24,799 bases of DNA, from assembly GCA_964569095.1 (NCBI GenBank), contig CAZMTB010000081.1:1-24799 (forward strand), read 5' to 3'. Shown here one piece after another: positions 1 to 8,637 of this stretch; within the stretch, counting starts at the first letter, position 1, and the number at the start of each line of letters is the position of its first letter. The stretch is from JALWSI01 sp964569095 [NCBI: uncultured Aquificales bacterium] (GTDB lineage Bacteria; Thermosulfidibacterota; Thermosulfidibacteria; Thermosulfidibacterales). The position numbers and the translations under genes were made by a program. The notes under the pieces were generated by a model that saw only the letters and a list, made by a program, of their open reading frames with translations, was not told where the DNA came from and searched no databases.

Positions 1-78
1 AGCATCAAAACAGGATAGTTACTCAATAAAAGGTGGCACACCGTTGGTTTATCCAGATTTAAGAAAGGGGGAGTTAAG

Positions 79-2499
79 ATGAGTAAGTTTGTTGAGAGGT
101 TGCTCCATCCTTCCATCCTGGTGAGGATCATTTCTATATCCGTAGTATCTTCCCTGGTCTTCATCGTTGGGATCTACTTCTTTCTGATTCCGAGGGTTAA
201 CAAGAGACTGGTGGAAGACGCAAAGAACAAGGTGAAGGGAAGCGTAGAGATCGCCTACAACACCCTCAACGCATACTACCTTGATACCAAGGACCCAGCC
301 CGGCTCAGGGCAAGGGTGAAAGAGAAGGTGAAGAACGTTGTAGACGTGGCCTACGACACCATAGAGGCCCTATACCAGCAAAACCGCTACCTTCCCGAAG
401 CCCAGGTCAAGCGCATTGTGATAGAGACCGTAAAGAAGATGCGCTACGGAAAGAACAAGAAGGGGTACTTCTGGATAAACGACCTTCATCCTTACATGGT
501 GATGCACCCCATAAAACCCTCTCTGGACGGTAAAGACCTAACCAACATAAAGGATCCCACCGGTAAGAGACTATTCTTGGAGTTCGTGAAGGTGTGCAAG
601 GCCAAAGGAGAGGGATTCGTAGAGTACATGTGGCCCAAGCCGGGAGAGACAAAGCCTGTACCAAAGATGTCCTACGTCAAGCTCTTCAAGCCGTGGGGCT
701 GGATAATCGGCTCCGGTATCTACGTGGAAGACGTGGAGAAGGACGTGCAGCAGCGTGCCTTGGCCATCATCAAGCAACTCAGGTACGGTAAGTCAGGGTA
801 CTTCTGGATAAACGACCTCAACTACAGGATGGTGATGCACCCGATAAAACCCTCTCTGGACGGTAAAGACCTTAGCGGAATAACAGATCCCACGGGCAAG
901 CACTTCTTCGTGGAGTTCGTGAAGGTGTGCAAAGAGCAGGGTGGAGGATTCGTGAAGTACATGTGGCCCAAACCGGGCAGCGAAACCCCTGTTGAGAAGA
1001 TCTCCTACGTCAAGCTCTTCAAACCCTGGGGTTGGGTTATAGGATCGGGAGCCTACATGGACGACATAAAGGCAGAGGTGGCAACAATAACCTCAGACGC
1101 AATATGGGTGATCATAGCAGCCACACTCCTCAGCTTGATACTCGGGCTAATAATAGCAGTCCAGATCTCCAGCAATGCCAAGCACATCGCCAAGGTGGCC
1201 AAGGCCATAGCCCAGGGAGACTTCTCCCAAGAGATAAGAGTGAAGGGCCGTGATGCAATAGCCCAGATGGCCCAATCCCTTAAAGAGATGATAGACGGGG
1301 TGATTGGAGAAGGGCAATCTATAAAACAGGGAATGGCCATCCCCTTCTTCACGGTGGACAAGAATCTGACAGTCACCTTTGCCACGAAACCCTCCCGGGC
1401 AAAGGTCGGCGTTCATGCCAGGAAAACCCTTCTGCCCGAGGTGGTGGAGATGTTGGAGGAGTGCATGTCAAAGGGCGAACCTGTGGAGAAGGAGATCATT
1501 ATGGCCAAGGGAAAGGTGGTGCTCAAGGTCTACACTGCTCCCCTCAGGAACCTTAAAGGAGAGATCATAGGAGCCATGAGCATAGGAATGGACATCACCG
1601 CCCAGAAAGAGAACGAGAGAATGGCCAAAGAACACAATGAGATGATTAAGGCGGTGGCCCAGCACGTAACCGACGTGGCCAACCAGCTTGCCTCTGCTGC
1701 CGAAGAGCTCTCTGTAACCATGAGACACATGGCGGAAGGAACCGAGAAGCAGTCACAGCAGGCAAGCCAGATAGCCGCTGCTGTGGAAGAGATGAGCGCC
1801 ACCATCGCCGAAATGGCAAATAACGCCCAAGACGCTGCCCGCACCGCTGACATCACAAAACAGAAGGCCTTAGAGGGAAGCCAAGTGGTGAGCCGTTCGG
1901 TTGACAGCATAAACAGAACCGCAGAGGTATCAAAACAGGTGGCTGAGTCTATAGACGGTCTGGCAGAGCGTAGCAGGGAGATAGGAAAGGTGATTGACGT
2001 GATCAGCGAAATCGCAAGCCAGACCAACCTGCTGGCCTTAAACGCCACAATCGAGGCCGCCTCTGCAGGAGAGGCGGGCAAGGGATTCGCCGTGGTGGCA
2101 TCAGAGGTGAAGGAGCTCGCCAAGCAGACCGCCGAATCTACGGGCAACGTGCAAAAGGCCATAGAGAACATACACACGGGTGTTAGAGAAGCGGTTAAGT
2201 CCATGGACGAAGCATCCAAAGAGGTGGAACATGCCACCTCCCTAGCCAATGAGGCAGGAGACGCCCTAAACGAGATATTGAGACAGGTAGAAGAAGCATC
2301 CTCCACGATGTTGCAGATCGCCACTGCTACGGAGGAACTGTCCTCTGCCGCCGATAATGTGAGCCAAAGCGTGATGGCCATCACAGAGGTTAGCAACGAG
2401 GCGGCAAGGGAGGCAGACGAGGCCTTGAGGGCCAGCGAGCGGTTGGCAGAACTGTCGGAACAGCTCATGGAGGCGGTGAGACAATTTGAAAGCCAATAA
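79..2499 (+). CDS. Methyl-accepting chemotaxis protein with duplicated Cache domain
   Basis: An 806-residue transmembrane chemoreceptor that should relay ligand binding to CheA/CheW. In order: membrane segment about 14-38; two consecutive Cache_2-type sensor domains (GYFWIND at 129-135 and again at 240-246; KPWGW at 204 and 315, both pairs exactly 111 residues apart); membrane segment about 343-364; HAMP about 366-420; a PAS-like domain about 425-530; then the long coiled-coil signalling domain with its tip at Q648 ([13 protein letters not shown]). There is no C-terminal CheR-docking pentapeptide (it ends QFESQ). The start is supported by GGGGGAG at 67-73, five bases before ATG. The 34-nt gap to a paralogous receptor suggests one transcript. 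The ligand is unknown; family members often bind small organic acids, but that is inference here. The fold and role are certain. Confidence 0.96.
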   Translation: MSKFVERLLHPSILVRIISISVVSSLVFIVGIYFFLIPRVNKRLVEDAKNKVKGSVEIAYNTLNAYYLDTKDPARLRARVKEKVKNVVDVAYDTIEALYQQNRYLPEAQVKRIVIETVKKMRYGKNKKGYFWINDLHPYMVMHPIKPSLDGKDLTNIKDPTGKRLFLEFVKVCKAKGEGFVEYMWPKPGETKPVPKMSYVKLFKPWGWIIGSGIYVEDVEKDVQQRALAIIKQLRYGKSGYFWINDLNYRMVMHPIKPSLDGKDLSGITDPTGKHFFVEFVKVCKEQGGGFVKYMWPKPGSETPVEKISYVKLFKPWGWVIGSGAYMDDIKAEVATITSDAIWVIIAATLLSLILGLIIAVQISSNAKHIAKVAKAIAQGDFSQEIRVKGRDAIAQMAQSLKEMIDGVIGEGQSIKQGMAIPFFTVDKNLTVTFATKPSRAKVGVHARKTLLPEVVEMLEECMSKGEPVEKEIIMAKGKVVLKVYTAPLRNLKGEIIGAMSIGMDITAQKENERMAKEHNEMIKAVAQHVTDVANQLASAAEELSVTMRHMAEGTEKQSQQASQIAAAVEEMSATIAEMANNAQDAARTADITKQKALEGSQVVSRSVDSINRTAEVSKQVAESIDGLAERSREIGKVIDVISEIASQTNLLALNATIEAASAGEAGKGFAVVASEVKELAKQTAESTGNVQKAIENIHTGVREAVKSMDEASKEVEHATSLANEAGDALNEILRQVEEASSTMLQIATATEELSSAADNVSQSVMAITEVSNEAAREADEALRASERLAELSEQLMEAVRQFESQ
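511..872 (+). repeat. Internal tandem duplication of the Cache domain (333-bp unit)
   Basis: Bases 511-539 and 844-872 are identical over 29 bases, 333 bases apart. The same 333-base (111-codon) offset separates the GYFWIND and KPWGW codons in each half, so the two sensor units align without gaps across this span. This shows an in-frame domain duplication inside the first receptor; the neighbouring receptor has one unit only. Confidence 0.88.
2053..2153 (+). repeat. Near-identical patch shared by the two receptor genes (copy 1)
   Basis: These 101 bases in the signalling tip region of the first receptor match 4079-4179 in the second receptor with two mismatches, both at silent third positions. 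Elsewhere the two genes differ freely at synonymous sites. This fits recent duplication or gene conversion limited to the tip. Confidence 0.9.
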
Positions 2500-2533
2500 G
2501 CAAAAACCGGTTTGACGAAGGGGGTACTTCATC

Positions 2534-4534
2534 ATGGAAAAAGTGATAGAAAAACTGGAAAGACACCTGCTCATGGGAAAGATTTTATCCATCTCGGTGA
2601 TCACCTGCGTGATCTTCGTGGTAGGCCTCTACTTCTACGTGCTCCCCAAAGTGGAGGCTCGTTTCGTGCAGGACGCGGAGAAGAGGGTGAAGACCGCCGT
2701 AGAGGTGGCCTATCAGCAGATAGCCACCCTCTACCAGGTCACCAAAGGGATGCCCCAAGAGAAAGCAAAGCAGATCGTGGCAGAATCAATCAAGAATATG
2801 AGGTACGAGGGCAACCACTACTTCTGGATAAACGATCTCGGCTACAAGATGGTGATGCACCCGATAAAGCCCTCCCTGAACGGAAAATACCTGGGAGACC
2901 TTAAAGATCCCACTGGCAAGGCCTTCTTCAGGGAGTTCGTGCGGGTATGCCAGGCAAACGGAGAGGGATTCGTGAGCTATCTTTGGCCAAAACCCGGAGA
3001 GAAGAAGCCCGTGCAGAAGATCTCCTACGTAAAGCTCTTCAAGCCATGGGGTTGGATAATAGGCTCGGGAATGTACCTTGACGATGTCAAGAGTGAGTTA
3101 AGCTCCCTGGTCTGGAGCTCTTCCATGGTGATTCTCCTCGGCGCAATAATAAGCCTATTGCTTGGACTAATCCTGGCCCTACAAATAGCCAAGAGGACCG
3201 AGAAGATCGCCTCCATTGCCAAGGCCATAGCAAGGGGAGACTTCAAACACGAGATAGAGGTTAAAGGCAAAGACAGCATTGCCAGGATGGCAGAGGCCCT
3301 ACGTGAGATGATCAACGGTGTAGTGGGAGAGGCAATCTCGGTAAAGAAAGGCTTTGAGGGGCCATTCTTCACCACAAACAAGGACCTTATCATCACCTTC
3401 GCCAACAAGGCGTCCAGGGTGAAGGTGGGCAAACACGCAAAAGAGGTTCTCACTCCAGAGATGTACGAGACCGTGGTGAAGGTGCTGGAGACGGGCAAGT
3501 CCATCAAGAGCGAGGTGCAGGTGGGAAGGGGCAAGAACAGGGCTGTATTCTTGGGAATAACCAGCCCCCTCTACGACCTCCACGGGAAGGTGATCGGGGT
3601 GATGAGCTCGGGCATGGACATTACCGAGCAGAAGAGGGTCCAGAAGGCCATCGAGGAGCACAAACAGATGCTGGAGGAGGTAGCAAGGGATGTACAAGAG
3701 GTGGCCAACCAGGTGGCCTCTTCCTCGCAGGAACTCTCCGCCACCATGAGGCAGATGTCCGAAGGGGCAGAGGCCCAGTCGCAACAGGCAAACCAGATCG
3801 CTGCAGCCATAGAGGAGATGAGCGCCACAATCATGGAGATCGCCAAGAACGCCCAGGAAGCGGCAGAGACCGCAGACACCGCAAAGAGAAAGGCCCTGGA
3901 AGGCGGCAAGGTGGTGGACCACTCCATGGAGAGCATAAACAGAACCGCGGAGGTCTCGAAACAGGTGGCCGAGTCGGTGGACGAGCTCGCCGAGCGTAGC
4001 AGGGAGATAGGCAAGGTGATCGACGTGATCAGCGAGATCGCAAGCCAGACCAACTTGCTGGCACTAAACGCCACCATAGAGGCCGCCTCTGCAGGAGAGG
4101 CGGGCAAGGGATTCGCCGTGGTGGCATCAGAGGTGAAAGAGCTCGCCAAGCAGACCGCCGAGTCTACGGGCAACGTGCAGAGGTCCATAGAGAACATCCA
4201 CCTGGGAGTAGAGAGCGTGGTTAAGACCATGGAGGAGACCAGCAGAGAGGTGGCACAGGCCACCGACTACGCGAACCAGGCGGGCACTGCCCTGCAGGAG
4301 ATACTGCAACGGGTGGAAGAGACCTCTTCCATGATCATGCAGATCGCAACCGCCACGGAAGAGCTATCGTCTGCCGCCAACAACGTGAGCGAAAACATCA
4401 TGAAGATAACGGAGGTGAGCAGCGAGACCGCCTCCAGCGCAGAGGAGGCGGTTAAGGCCAGCGAGCGACTTGCAGAGATGGCAGACAAGCTACTCAACAC
4501 GGTGAAAAGGTTCGAAGAGGCCTCAAACATGTAG
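2534..4534 (+). CDS. Methyl-accepting chemotaxis protein, single Cache domain
   Basis: A 666-residue chemoreceptor paralogous to its upstream neighbour. Domains: membrane segment about 14-37; one Cache_2-type sensor (YFWIND 96-101, KPWGW from 170); membrane segment about 195-218; HAMP about 219-272; PAS-like region about 275-385; coiled-coil signalling domain with tip Q505 ([13 protein letters not shown]). It is 140 residues shorter than the neighbour, mostly because it lacks the second Cache copy. GAAGGGGGT ending nine bases before ATG is a strong ribosome binding site. No CheR-docking pentapeptide is present at the C-terminus (EEASNM). It converges on pseC, with a hairpin between. No cheA, cheW or flagellar genes lie in the window. 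Confidence 0.96.
   Translation: MEKVIEKLERHLLMGKILSISVITCVIFVVGLYFYVLPKVEARFVQDAEKRVKTAVEVAYQQIATLYQVTKGMPQEKAKQIVAESIKNMRYEGNHYFWINDLGYKMVMHPIKPSLNGKYLGDLKDPTGKAFFREFVRVCQANGEGFVSYLWPKPGEKKPVQKISYVKLFKPWGWIIGSGMYLDDVKSELSSLVWSSSMVILLGAIISLLLGLILALQIAKRTEKIASIAKAIARGDFKHEIEVKGKDSIARMAEALREMINGVVGEAISVKKGFEGPFFTTNKDLIITFANKASRVKVGKHAKEVLTPEMYETVVKVLETGKSIKSEVQVGRGKNRAVFLGITSPLYDLHGKVIGVMSSGMDITEQKRVQKAIEEHKQMLEEVARDVQEVANQVASSSQELSATMRQMSEGAEAQSQQANQIAAAIEEMSATIMEIAKNAQEAAETADTAKRKALEGGKVVDHSMESINRTAEVSKQVAESVDELAERSREIGKVIDVISEIASQTNLLALNATIEAASAGEAGKGFAVVASEVKELAKQTAESTGNVQRSIENIHLGVESVVKTMEETSREVAQATDYANQAGTALQEILQRVEETSSMIMQIATATEELSSAANNVSENIMKITEVSSETASSAEEAVKASERLAEMADKLLNTVKRFEEASNM
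4079..4179 (+). repeat. Near-identical patch shared by the two receptor genes (copy 2)
   Basis: Partner of 2053-2153, with two mismatches in 101 bases. It encodes the hairpin tip and adjoining helix that contact CheA/CheW. Confidence 0.9.
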
Positions 4535-4542
4535 AACCCTAT

Positions 4543-4570
4543 GGCCTCCGGAAAGGGCAAGCCGGAGGCC
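4543..4570. terminator. Bidirectional hairpin between convergent genes
   Basis: A perfect 9-bp inverted repeat, GGCCTCCGG (4543-4551) and CCGGAGGCC (4562-4570), encloses a 10-base loop. It begins eight bases after the second receptor's stop and ends directly against the stop codon of pseC on the other strand. On the plus strand it is followed by TCACCTTTT, so the short T-run lies inside the end of pseC. The minus-strand side lacks a T-run. It probably ends both convergent transcripts. Confidence 0.7.
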
Positions 4571-5716
4571 TCACCTTTTGAAGTTGTAGATCACCTCCAA
4601 CACAGCCCTCTTCACCTGCTCAACATCCCCATCCTCCATGGAGGGAAAGAGGGGAAGGGTGATTATTCGCTCGTAGACCCCCTCCGCCACGGGGCAGAGA
4701 CCCTTCTTCGTGCCAAGTCGCCTCTGGTAGAGGGGATGGTAGTGAACCGGTATGTAGTGGACGTTAACCCCTATCCCCCTGTCGCGAAGGGCAGAGAAGA
4801 CCTCTTTTCTCCCCACACTCAACAGCTCGGTCCTCAACCTGACCACGTAGAGGTGATAAGCGTGGGATGCCCAAGGCCTAACCCCAAGGGGTTCCACCTC
4901 CTCCACTTGGGAGAAGAAGCGGTTGTAACCATCGGCTATATCCTGGCGCCTTCTCACCCATCGGGGCAGCTTCTTCAACTGGCTAAGCCCCAGGGCGCAT
5001 TGCAGATCCGTGATCCTGTAGTTGTAGCCAAGGTCAACCACCTGGTAGAACCAGGAGCCTTCTCTCCCCCTCTGTCGGTGGTCTGCGCTTATGCAATGGT
5101 TCCTGAAGCTCCTCATGCGCTCGGCAAAAGACGGATCGTTGGTGGTTACCATTCCCCCTTCTCCCGTGGTTATTGGCTTAACCGGGTGGAAACTGAACAC
5201 GTTCAAGTCCCCCAGAGAACCCACGGGTCTACCCTTGTACGCTCCCCCAAGGGAGTGGCACGCATCTGCAATGAGAACCAGGCCGTACCTATCTGCAATG
5301 GTACGCAAGGAATCGTAGTCGCAGGGGTGGCCGGCGTAGTCAACGGCGATGATGGCCTTGGTACGAGGGGAGACCGCCGCCTCCACCTTTGCAGGATCGA
5401 GGAGGAGGGTATCCGGGTCAACGTCCACGAATACGGGGGTGCCACCTTGAAAGAGAACCGCGTTGGCCGTGGCCGCAAAGGTGATGGGAGGAAGTAACAC
5501 CTCGTCGCCCGGGCCAATCCCAACGGCATACATGGCGGCATGGAGGGCAGCAGTACCGCTACTCACAGCAACCGCATGTTCGGCACCAACAAAGCGGGCA
5601 AAGGCCCCCTCGAACTCCTCAACCTTCGGTCCCGTGGTGAGCCAGTCAGACCTCAGCACCTCCACTACGGCTGCCACGTCGTCATCGTCTATCCACTGAC
5701 GGCCGTAGGGAATCAT
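4571..5716 (-). CDS. pseC: PseC-like UDP-sugar aminotransferase (DegT/DnrJ/EryC1/StrS family)
   Basis: A 381-residue PLP-dependent sugar aminotransferase. PseC converts the 4-keto product of PseB to UDP-4-amino-4,6-dideoxy-N-acetyl-beta-L-altrosamine, the second step toward pseudaminic acid. The N-terminus MIPYGRQWIDDDD is typical. D151 (in DACHSLG) should contact the pyridine nitrogen, and K180 in FHPVKPITTGEGG is the Schiff-base lysine. The C-terminal GVNVHYIPVH motif is also family-typical. It starts six bases after pseB, with only a weak AAGGG upstream, so translation is probably coupled. The adjacency to pseB is the main reason to prefer PseC over related aminotransferases such as those for bacillosamine. 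Later pathway genes (pseH, pseG, pseI, pseF) are not in the window. Confidence 0.9.
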   Translation of the reverse strand: MIPYGRQWIDDDDVAAVVEVLRSDWLTTGPKVEEFEGAFARFVGAEHAVAVSSGTAALHAAMYAVGIGPGDEVLLPPITFAATANAVLFQGGTPVFVDVDPDTLLLDPAKVEAAVSPRTKAIIAVDYAGHPCDYDSLRTIADRYGLVLIADACHSLGGAYKGRPVGSLGDLNVFSFHPVKPITTGEGGMVTTNDPSFAERMRSFRNHCISADHRQRGREGSWFYQVVDLGYNYRITDLQCALGLSQLKKLPRWVRRRQDIADGYNRFFSQVEEVEPLGVRPWASHAYHLYVVRLRTELLSVGRKEVFSALRDRGIGVNVHYIPVHYHPLYQRRLGTKKGLCPVAEGVYERIITLPLFPSMEDGDVEQVKRAVLEVIYNFKR

Positions 5717-5722
5717 GAGATA

Positions 5723-6700
5723 CTACAGCCCTTTCACCAGCTCTCTCAGTTCGTCTACCGAGAGCCAGCTTGGATTGGTGTCGCTGGCGTAGCGAAAGCC
5801 CTCGGGCAGAGGTTTACCCCTCAGGCTCTCTCCCCCTGAAAACCAGAGTGTCTTCACCGGTAGAATCACGAATACGTCGTCCAACTCAACGGCGTTTCTC
5901 GCCTCCTCCTCCGAGATGAGCACCTCGTGCACCTTCTCACCGGGCCTTATTCCTATCTCTTCCACCTCGCATCCCGGGGCTATAGCCTCCACCAGGTCCA
6001 TGATGTTCATACTGGGAATCTTCGGCACGAAGACCTCTCCTCCATGCATCTGCTCGATGGTACGAATGACCAGTCTCACCCCCTGCTCCAAGGTGATCCA
6101 GAATCTGGTCATGCGGGGATCGGTCACGGTGACCTTGCCAGTCTCACGCTGCCTCAAGAACAAGGGTATGACGCTCCCCCTACTGCCAACCACGTTTCCG
6201 TAGCGAACGCAGCTGAACCTGGTGGGTCCCTCTCCGCTGTAGGCATTGGCCTGAACGAAGAGCTTCTCCGCCACCAGTTTGGTGGCGCCGTAGAGGTTAA
6301 CGGGGTTCACAGCCTTGTCGGTGCTAAGGGCAACCACCCTCTTCACGTTCGAGTCCAGGGCCGCCTCGATAATGTTTCTTGCCCCCATGATGTTGGTGAG
6401 CACCGCCTCGATGGGATTGTATTCACAGGCGGGAACCTGCTTCAGGGCAGCGGCGTGAACCACCACGTCCACCCCCCTGAACGCCCTCTTCAGGCGCCTG
6501 AGATCCCGCACGTCACCTATGAAGAACCTCAGGGAGGGGTGGTCAAATCCTCCCACCCGCATCTCGTGCTGCTTCAGCTCGTCACGGCTGAAGACAATCA
6601 CCCTTTTGGGGTGGTACTCCCTCAACATGATCTCAACGAACTTCTTACCGAAGGAACCGGTCCCCCCCGTGATCAACACCGAAAGCTCACTCCAATCCAT
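5723..6700 (-). CDS. pseB: UDP-N-acetylglucosamine 4,6-dehydratase (inverting), PseB
   Basis: An extended short-chain dehydrogenase of about 325 residues. PseB performs NADP-dependent C6 dehydration and C5 inversion of UDP-GlcNAc, the first step to pseudaminic acid. Visible: the Rossmann motif TGGTGSFG near residue 11; the catalytic T-D-K at 127-129 (STDKAVNPVNLYGATK); Y137 and K141. The start is chosen at the second ATG (6700): GGAGGT (6712-6707) lies six bases upstream of it, whereas the first ATG (6706, overlapping the upstream stop as ATGA) has zero spacing. The ribosome binding site lies in the last codons of the upstream glycosyltransferase. In flagellated bacteria this product usually glycosylates flagellin. 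That fits the adjacent chemoreceptors but is inference here. Confidence 0.93.
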   Translation of the reverse strand: MDWSELSVLITGGTGSFGKKFVEIMLREYHPKRVIVFSRDELKQHEMRVGGFDHPSLRFFIGDVRDLRRLKRAFRGVDVVVHAAALKQVPACEYNPIEAVLTNIMGARNIIEAALDSNVKRVVALSTDKAVNPVNLYGATKLVAEKLFVQANAYSGEGPTRFSCVRYGNVVGSRGSVIPLFLRQRETGKVTVTDPRMTRFWITLEQGVRLVIRTIEQMHGGEVFVPKIPSMNIMDLVEAIAPGCEVEEIGIRPGEKVHEVLISEEEARNAVELDDVFVILPVKTLWFSGGESLRGKPLPEGFRYASDTNPSWLSVDELRELVKGL

Positions 6701-6702
6701 CT

Positions 6703-7749
6703 TCATACCTCCAGCTCAGCATCCCAGAAGTCCCTCAAGAAGGCCTCTATTCTATCCATCACCCTCCCAAAGGAGAACCCCCTGCTCACCTCAAAACCCC
6801 TCTCTCTCAGCCTATCCCTCAGGCCACCATCCTTTACCAGGCTCTCCAAAACCTCAACGGCGCGGTCAAGATCCCCCACGGGGAAGAAGGCCGAGTAGTT
6901 CCTTTCCCTGTCCCACGAGAGATAACTCTCTATCTCCGATATGGCGGTGGCACATCCACAGGCCATGGCCTCGAGAACCGGCAACCCGAAACCCTCACCG
7001 TTGTTTGAAGGGGAGAAAAGAACGTGGCTATCCCTAAGAGCCTCAGCCACCTCCAATGGCCTCAATCCCCACAGGTAGGTATCGGCCAGGTAGATCTCCT
7101 TCTCCACCTCCCTGGTATCCAGAGGCGATATGCGAAGGGTCTCAACCCCTTTGCCAAACCTGCGCTTGATCTCCCTAAGCACCCTCAAGCCAAAGGGAAT
7201 CTCCTTGATGGAGATGTGGTAGGGCCCCATGAGAACCACCCTCACCGGGGAGGCAGGGGGGGGAGCAGGAGGGGGAAAGAAGACGGCGGGGTCGTACCCC
7301 TGGCCCACGGTGTAGATACTCGCCCCCGGAAACCTTCTCTTCAGCTTGCGGGTAAGGCTGTGGGAAACCGACCAGAATGGGATGGGAAGGGAATAGGCCC
7401 TCTCTATCTCATCCATCATGGGTTGCCACTCCTGGTAGTCCCCCTCGAACCCCTGGCAGAAGTGGACCAATCTGTCTTTCATCCCGGGCATCTCCCAGAA
7501 CTCCAAGGTGATTACGAAGTAGGTGCTCACCACAAGGTCGTACTCCCTCGCCTCCTCCCAGGACTCCACCCTCTTGAAGGGCACCTCGTATCCCAGCCAG
7601 TCAGGGTAGTCGGTCCTGCTCAACACCGTGGCGTCTATGCCCCTGGCGTTAAGGTGCTTTGCGTGCTCGAAGACCACCTTCACACCACCGCAGAGGTCGG
7701 TACAGTAGAGGCAATAGGCCATCCTTTTGCCAGAAGTATTCGGCCTCAA
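6703..7749 (-). CDS. Glycosyltransferase family 4 (GT-B fold)
   Basis: A retaining GT-B glycosyltransferase of about 348 residues. The donor-binding EX7E signature is visible near the C-terminus in NNGEGFGLPVLEAMACG. Near the N-terminus lies CTDLCGGVKVVFEHAKHLNARG, with the glycine loop and the first helix. A proline-rich linker (FFPPPAPPPASP) joins the two Rossmann halves. The frame stays open upstream to 7824 within the preceding gene. I prefer the TTG at 7749, which overlaps the upstream stop as TTGA and has GGAG nine bases before it; the alternative is ATG at 7722 with AAAAGG directly against it. It sits between an MBL hydrolase and pseB in one operon, so it may transfer a sugar in the same surface or flagellar glycan pathway. 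Donor and acceptor are unknown. Confidence 0.85.
   Translation of the reverse strand: MRPNTSGKRMAYCLYCTDLCGGVKVVFEHAKHLNARGIDATVLSRTDYPDWLGYEVPFKRVESWEEAREYDLVVSTYFVITLEFWEMPGMKDRLVHFCQGFEGDYQEWQPMMDEIERAYSLPIPFWSVSHSLTRKLKRRFPGASIYTVGQGYDPAVFFPPPAPPPASPVRVVLMGPYHISIKEIPFGLRVLREIKRRFGKGVETLRISPLDTREVEKEIYLADTYLWGLRPLEVAEALRDSHVLFSPSNNGEGFGLPVLEAMACGCATAISEIESYLSWDRERNYSAFFPVGDLDRAVEVLESLVKDGGLRDRLRERGFEVSRGFSFGRVMDRIEAFLRDFWDAELEV
6707..6712 (-). promoter_or_regulatory. Ribosome binding site that decides the pseB start
   Basis: GGAGGT read on the minus strand, embedded in the last codons of the glycosyltransferase. It is contiguous with the ATG at 6706 but ideally spaced (six bases) for the ATG at 6700. 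Confidence 0.7.
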
Positions 7750-8558
7750 CCGATCTTTCTCCACAGCCACTCCTCTGGAGTCGAGGTCATGGTAAACCCA
7801 TTCCCCTCCCAGTGCAGCTCGCAAAAGTCCCTAGCTGCTATGGTAGGCACCCCTGTATCCTTGAAGACCGCTTCGGCAGCCCTCTCGGGTCCCTCGTCAA
7901 GCATCTCCATGCTAAAGTGGGTGAGAACCACCTGCTTAGGCCTTGCCATCCTAACTATCTCCACGACTTCGGGAACCGACAGGTGATCCATCCTACGGGG
8001 CCTGAAAAAGGTCGTACTCACCACCAGAAGGTCGCATTCCCGGTAGGCATCTCCCATATCGGGATGGTACCTGCCATCGGTTAGGTACCCCACCCTCACC
8101 CCCTCGGACTCCAGTATCACCCCGTAGGTCTCCACTCCGTGGTGGGGGTGTTTAAGGGCGGTCTTCAGGAACAACCCCTTCACCACCATGCTCCAACCCT
8201 CTTCCAGTACCTCCACGCCTTCCAGGTTACCCCTGTGGTAGCGGAGAAGAACGGGATCCTCGCCCTCCATCACGTCTCGTGGTGCCACAACGACCCCTCC
8301 CCTGGTCCATCCCCCCATGGTTCTGGACTCAACCAGGGTGTTGAGGTCTCCAGAGTGGTCCAGGTGCCTGTGGGTGACCAAGATCACGTCCAGCCTGGAA
8401 GGATCCTCACCCGCCTCCACCAATCTTACCAGGGCCCCGGGACCAGGATCCAGGTGCACCATTGCCCCCCCACCCTCTACCAGAATACCTCCCGAGGCCC
8501 TCAACTGGTAGAAGGTTACCCTTCTGCCTCCGGCGGTTCCCAAGAACAACAGCCTCAC
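7746..8558 (-). CDS. MBL-fold metallo-hydrolase (PhnP / RNase Z-like)
   Basis: A 270-residue metallo-beta-lactamase-fold hydrolase. The metal signature HxHxDH is THRHLDHSGD (H63, H65, D67, H68), with further ligand candidates in HPHH, YLTDGRY and LTHFSME. The N-terminal LFLGTAGG and the LDPGPG loop resemble the phosphodiesterase branch (PhnP, RNase Z-like), but the substrate cannot be read from sequence. The start is GTG at 8558: an in-frame TGA lies just upstream, and GAGG lies four bases before it, with a stronger AAAGGAG further out. It is the first gene of the minus-strand operon running into the pse genes and is divergent from mutS. Why a hydrolase leads a nucleotide-sugar operon is not evident. 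Confidence 0.88.
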   Translation of the reverse strand: MRLLFLGTAGGRRVTFYQLRASGGILVEGGGAMVHLDPGPGALVRLVEAGEDPSRLDVILVTHRHLDHSGDLNTLVESRTMGGWTRGGVVVAPRDVMEGEDPVLLRYHRGNLEGVEVLEEGWSMVVKGLFLKTALKHPHHGVETYGVILESEGVRVGYLTDGRYHPDMGDAYRECDLLVVSTTFFRPRRMDHLSVPEVVEIVRMARPKQVVLTHFSMEMLDEGPERAAEAVFKDTGVPTIAARDFCELHWEGNGFTMTSTPEEWLWRKIG

Positions 8559-8584
8559 GACGCCTCAAATCTCCTTTCATACGG

Positions 8585-8612
8585 GTTTTACCCCCTGCAC
8601 CTTGCTTTGCAA
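8585..8612 (-). promoter_or_regulatory. Candidate promoter for the MBL-GT-pseB-pseC operon
   Basis: On the minus strand, TTGCAA (8612-8607) and TAAAAC (8590-8585) are separated by 16 bases. This would give a leader of about 20 bases that includes AAAGGAG. The -35 element lies in the perfect palindrome CTTTGCAAAG (8605-8614) and overlaps the candidate mutS -35. It is a pattern match only. Confidence 0.35.
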
Positions 8613-8630
8613 AGAACCCTACCCTATCCT
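8602..8630 (+). promoter_or_regulatory. Candidate mutS promoter, back to back with the divergent operon
   Basis: TTGCTT (8602-8607), a 17-base spacer and TATCCT (8625-8630), only seven bases before the mutS ATG. Initiation would fall at or next to the start codon, consistent with the lack of a normal ribosome binding site there. It is a weak match to consensus. Confidence 0.35.
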
Positions 8631-8637
8631 GTAGGAC

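Noticed and set aside
27-53. Possible flagellar sigma-28 promoter before the first receptor (TAAA, 15 bases, then GGTTTATC)
   Set aside because: The -35 part fits, but the -10 part does not match GCCGATAA.
1530-2468. Long open frame (312 codons) antisense to the first receptor
   Set aside because: The product is a low-complexity Ser/Ala-rich shadow of the repetitive coiled-coil coding sequence; the sense frame has clear domains and a ribosome binding site.
2504-2513. Palindrome AAACCGGTTT between the two receptors
   Set aside because: It is only ten bases long, with no T-run and no second copy seen; too short to call a terminator or operator.
4541-5497. Long plus-strand frame (318 codons) opposite pseC; similar ones at 5927-6898, 7024-7986 and 13349-14146
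   Set aside because: They match no family I recognise, lie opposite well-identified genes, and are expected from GC-rich codon usage.
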